From Synchiropus splendidus (lineage: Eukaryota; Chordata; Actinopteri; Syngnathiformes; Callionymidae): a stretch of DNA of 64,000 bases. The position numbers were made by a program, and so were the translations under genes. Under the pieces are notes generated by a model. That model was not told where the DNA came from, did not search any database, and saw only the letters and a program-made list of their open reading frames with translations. Position 1 is the stretch's first letter. Each line of letters starts with the position of its first letter. Positions 60,473-64,000 of the stretch are shown piece by piece. The stretch is taken from assembly GCF_027744825.2 (NCBI RefSeq), contig NW_026527058.1:558001-622000 (forward strand), in the 5' to 3' direction.

Positions 60473-62706
60473 GGTGAGGGCATTTATTCCGTGGAAAAAG
60501 AAGATTGGCAGAAAGGACCTCGATTATCAACTTTATCTTTTGAGTGAAGAAGTTCGTGACCGGAGTTACCGAGCCTTTGAGCGGGTCCATCACCTTGACT
60601 TCACTGATTGCGAAGATTCCTCCGTGGCCACTGTCTGTTTGACACCGTTAGTGCATTCGCGCTCAGTAGAAGGCCAAATACACACCGGAGCCAGCAAAAT
60701 TGCCCGGCTTGAATTGTCTAAGGTGACCCTTGACCTCAATCCTCCTGAATCATTGGGGGTTGTCACAAATACACAATTAGCACGATGGATGACAGCTACT
60801 TATGCGACACTGGCCTCACTGGGTTATTTTGAAACAGTTAAGTGTCTGGTAGGAAACCGACAACTGGCAAAAACACTCTATGACACAGTATTACTTTTAA
60901 AACAGGATAACTTTGCAAAGTATCTAGATAATTCTCCTCAGCTGCAGCATGGCTTAGAGGAGGAGGAGCGCAGAGAGCCAGAGGAGCCTCGGGTTTCCTT
61001 CCGACCCTCCTCTGCGTCTACACCACGCCACCCAACTTCTCTACCCAGGTCCCCACGTGACGAACGGCCCTCCTCTGTGTCTGCACCACGCCCCTCAACC
61101 CCTCTACCCAGGTCCCCACAGGGCGAACGACCATCAACGCCCCCTATTAACCGCCAGCCCACCAGAATGGTTCGAGCAAAAGACTCTAGAGGGCGTAAGA
61201 TAACCTGGGGAGAGTACGACGCCACCAAGTGGCCGTGCGACCCCGGCAAGGAAGAATTAAGAGAACACCCTATGGCTCATGACTATGATCCGCTGGTACA
61301 CCAGCAGCCTCCAGAGCCAGGGTGGAATAAAGAAATAATTACACCCCAGTGGTTTCCTCATGATAGGAAGGAAAGGGCCCGGAGAATGCGATCTCCCTCT
61401 GCTGAGGAAATAGGTGAGTGGCAAGGAGTGTCAAAATCTTTTAAGCGGGCGTATCTTGCACGAGGGTATGATGCACACCGTGATTCATTAACTGATATTT
61501 ACTCTCATATGCCCAGGGCCACTCGCCAGCCGATGGAGCCCTGGGAGGGACAGTCTCAATGTCCCTCTGAACCTGACGATCAGAGTAGCGATGAATCCGG
61601 CAGCGATAGTGACTCGCCTCTGGGTCCGCAGCCAGATCCCCCAACTCCCCCAAGACAGGGTGGCAGGATGGCCCCCGCAGGTAGGATAGGACGGCAGCGC
61701 ACCCAGCTGGCAGTGTCGATTCTTGCAGGAGGCCCCCTATCGGAGCCCAGGCAAGACAGTGACGTCAGGGTGTCGAATAAAATTACCCTGGCAGACCTAT
61801 GCAAAGCATTCCCAAAAAGAAGAGATAAAGAATCCAACTGTGAGTATGTCAGGAGATTGAATAAGGAGTTATCTCCTGCTCAAATGACTGACCCGTTTAT
61901 TAGTAAATATGTCTCCAGAGAGAATGGATTAGATTTAGTCCAAGGGCAGACATTAATGGATTTGTTAACCTCTGATGTGGCTATTTTACTCACTAGTCAG
62001 GTAGAAGCAACCATACGAGATCTGGTTGATAAAGTAAAAAGAGGAGAAATGTCTCTTTTACAGGCTTATTCTATTCTGGCAGAAGAGGGGGCTGATGAGT
62101 CACAGGTTAAGAGTTTTCTGATTCAGATGAACTGCCCCGAGCAAGCAAAATTAGTTCTGGAGTTCCTCCAAGCGAAGGGACTCGATGCAAAAACTGAGGT
62201 TATCACACGTCACAGCTCCCTCATGGGTGTGAGAAGAGCTCTTAGAAAGCAAAAAGAGAAACAGGATGTATCTGAACCTCGACAGCCAAAAAACGAGCAG
62301 AGGGGGAAGCCCCTTCCCCCTACCGAATCGAAACCAGCAAACCCACAGCGCGCCCCGCCTCGCACTCAATCTTCCTTTCCACCCAGAAAGGATCGAAACC
62401 AGCAAGACATCAGACCCGAGAGACAGGGTGGTGGCAAGCGCCCTCCATTCAACAAGAATATGAATGGCTCAGGCATGAATACCCACAGGCAGCCTCGCTG
62501 GAGGCAGAATCATCAATCGACCCCAAACAAAGGGGCAAGATCGCCCCCGTCCGAAACCAGTGTCCGACGAGGACTGGAAAACGATGACCCAAGAGCAAAA
62601 AGAAGCGGTAATACTTGCAGCAGCGCGGCGAAATCAGGATCAGGGAAGGCAACTGACCGCAGCCCAGAGGAAAGTGTTAGAGAAACACGAACCCAAAACC
62701 CAATAA
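60456..62706 (+). CDS. gag: Retroviral Gag-like region without Cys-His box
   Basis: Open in one frame from 60,456 with no stop to the end of the window; its first ATG is at 60,789. In order: a folded-looking part (to about 60,940); a Pro/Ser/Arg-rich part with two 63-nt tandem units (61,005-61,130) coding for PSSxSxPRxPxxLPRSP; an acidic SSDESGSDSDS patch (about 61,580-61,615); a helical, capsid-like part (about 61,780-62,215); then a basic Gln/Arg/Gly-rich tail (about 62,220-62,520) with no CCHC zinc knuckle. From about 62,521 a second frame reads more naturally (KPVSDEDWKTMTQEQK and on) and ends at TAA 62,704-62,706, overlapping the pol ATG by one base (TAATG). A frame break near 62,480-62,540 is therefore likely. 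The upstream join to the macrodomain-like frame at 60,456-60,472 needs a +1 shift or is another indel. Confidence 0.65.
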
Positions 62707-64000
62707 TGAGGCCTTATAAAGTGCAGATATGGGTTAAAGATCAAAAAAGAGATTGCTATTATGATACTGGAACAGATATATCCATATTACCGAGAGAATG
62801 GTTAGATGAAGAACTCGATCAGAAGATACTCGTAAAATTGGCTAATGGAGATGTCGTTATGATGGCCCTAGGTATATTTAATGGAAAAACTGTGGCAATA
62901 GGGCCTAACCCTTTATTGTCTCCGAATGATTCAGAATGGATTATTGATGCCCCTTCCTCAAATTGGATGAGAGAAGTTAACAGGATTACGGCCATAGAAA
63001 AATTAGTATGTGCCTCGCACATAAAAGACAAGGCACGCTTAGAAAAGATTCTCTATTCGGCCGAAGTGGCTCGATTTAAAAATGATGTAGGATTAATGAA
63101 AACAGAACCATATGTCATTAGGGGTGGTCTCCCCGGTAAACAAAAACAATACCCATTAGGAAAATATGAAGATCAATTGCTGGCAGTGTTTAAAGAATTA
63201 GAACAATTAGGGGTCATCGAAAAGATTAAAGAACCACCCTGCTTAATGCCAGTGCAGGCAGTACCAAAAAAGGACGGTACCGTTAGGCCTGTCCATAATC
63301 TGAAAATGTTAAATGACGTGACAGTGAAAGATACTAGACAAATAATTAATCCCCGACAAACCATGTTAAAAATACGCCCGGGAGAATATAACTCCAGTAT
63401 TGACCTCGCTAATGGATTCTGGTCAGTGCCACTGGCGGAAGAGAGCAGGCCAAAAACTTGTTTTATGATAAAAGGACAGGGCTACATGTGGACCAGGCTG
63501 CCCCAAGGATTTGTAAATTCCCCAAACGCATTTCAGGAAAGAATGGAGAAATTGTTGCATGACTTGCCAGTCACGTGCTATATAGACGATATATTTATCT
63601 CCACAGAGACAGAAGAAGAACATCTCGAGCTTTTAGAGGAAGTGATCCGGAGACTGAAGGATCATGGAATGAAGATTGGAATTGCTAAATGTGAGATAGG
63701 AGTACCGCAAGTTAAATATCTGGGTGTTTTGGTTACAAAGCACGCGATAACTTCCACTGACGAATATCTCCAAAATCTGCACCCTACTACGCTTAAAGAG
63801 CTAGAAAAATGCTTAGGAAAACTGGGGTGGCTGCGAAGTATGATTCCTTATTACTCTACTTTAGCGAGACCTGTTGAGATAATTAAAAATAAGGTCAGGT
63901 CATTCGACAAGCGGTCCCTAAAATTAATAGAGCACAATAGAATGCTAACGCCAGAAGAAACAGAAACCTGGAACTGTCTTATTCAACACATTCTTACAGA
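62706..64000 (+). CDS. pol: Retroviral protease and reverse transcriptase, intact, runs off the edge
   Basis: ATG at 62,706 in the frame that is already open from 60,456; no stop to 64,000 (432 codons seen). An aspartic protease comes first, with DTG at 62,763-62,771 in CYYDTGTDISIL; the protease part is short, about 90-100 residues. The reverse transcriptase follows: VQAVPKKDGTVRPV (about 63,256), SSIDLANGFWSVPL with the first catalytic Asp at 63,402-63,404, LPQGF at 63,498-63,512 and YIDD at 63,579-63,590, then a KYLGVL-type connection to the thumb. All catalytic residues visible are present. Pol starting at its own ATG overlapping the gag stop recalls foamy viruses, which express Pol separately, but a Gag-Pol fusion is also possible in the present sequence. 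Confidence 0.88.
   Translation, partial: MRPYKVQIWVKDQKRDCYYDTGTDISILPREWLDEELDQKILVKLANGDVVMMALGIFNGKTVAIGPNPLLSPNDSEWIIDAPSSNWMREVNRITAIEKLVCASHIKDKARLEKILYSAEVARFKNDVGLMKTEPYVIRGGLPGKQKQYPLGKYEDQLLAVFKELEQLGVIEKIKEPPCLMPVQAVPKKDGTVRPVHNLKMLNDVTVKDTRQIINPRQTMLKIRPGEYNSSIDLANGFWSVPLAEESRPKTCFMIKGQGYMWTRLPQGFVNSPNAFQERMEKLLHDLPVTCYIDDIFISTETEEEHLELLEEVIRRLKDHGMKIGIAKCEIGVPQVKYLGVLVTKHAITSTDEYLQNLHPTTLKELEKCLGKLGWLRSMIPYYSTLARPVEIIKNKVRSFDKRSLKLIEHNRMLTPEETETWNCLIQHILT

Larger units (their letters stand above)
57113..64000 (+). mobile_element. Endogenous retrovirus, 5' part; runs off the window
   Basis: LTR, tRNA-Lys3-type primer site, leader, gag region and protease-RT in the expected order on the plus strand, inserted into the satellite at about 57,112. 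RNase H, integrase, env and the 3' LTR would lie beyond 64,000. The pol frame is intact to the edge, while the gag region has several breaks. Long LTR, Lys primer, no Cys-His box in the nucleocapsid region and an RT of the YIDD type leave a foamy-like/class III or epsilon-like position open. I cannot place it more exactly by eye. Confidence 0.9.

Noticed and set aside
60938..61249. Minus-strand frames of 60-100 codons opposite the retroviral gag-pol region
   Set aside because: Shadows of the long plus-strand frame, with biased composition from its Pro/Arg-rich repeats.

Overview
The window looks like repeat-rich (pericentromeric or other satellite-type) DNA from a vertebrate, most likely a teleost fish. 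The evidence is a very long tandem satellite, a spliced PIF/Harbinger transposon, tyrosine-recombinase (DIRS-like) retrotransposons, long CT/TA/CA microsatellites and an endogenous retrovirus. No host single-copy gene, rRNA or tRNA gene was recognised. The species assignment is inference.

Layout. (1) 1-35,530: about 189 head-to-tail copies of a ~188-bp satellite monomer, with several block duplications of 1 to 8 or more monomers. (2) 35,531-39,085: diverged fossil copies of the same satellite, split by a complete PIF/Harbinger element (35,758-38,761) with a TTA target duplication. Its transposase is broken, but its MADF/BESS-like partner gene, on the opposite strand, still reads through three exons in phase. 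(3) 39,085-42,513 and 46,339-49,900: two copies of one block (fossil satellite edge, unknown gag-like module, DIRS-like RT/RNase H/tyrosine recombinase). Each copy has lost about 1 kb that the other keeps. A third, more decayed recombinase piece lies at 50,430-51,250. Between the two copies are a ~150-bp tandem repeat (43,010-44,180) and an unidentified stretch with promoter-like and polyadenylation-like signals (44,190-45,900). (4) 51,493-57,111: about 30 more satellite monomers, some of the same variants as at 27-32 kb. (5) 57,113-64,000: the 5' part of an endogenous retrovirus inserted in the satellite. It has a long LTR, a primer-binding site for tRNA-Lys3, a broken gag region and an uninterrupted protease-reverse transcriptase frame running off the right edge.

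The most unusual item is in the retrovirus. The reading frame between the leader and the rest of gag (59,102 to about 59,640) has the layout of a macrodomain (ADP-ribose-binding fold), with a GTGVFNFP diphosphate-loop-like motif. I know of no characterised retrovirus with such a domain; this rests on motif recognition and needs a profile or structure search. The second most interesting item is a perfect 14-bp palindrome, GAAAACGCGTTTTC, in the satellite monomer, which stays recognisable even in fossil copies. Relative ages inferred from damage: fossil satellite and DIRS copies oldest, Harbinger intermediate, retrovirus youngest.
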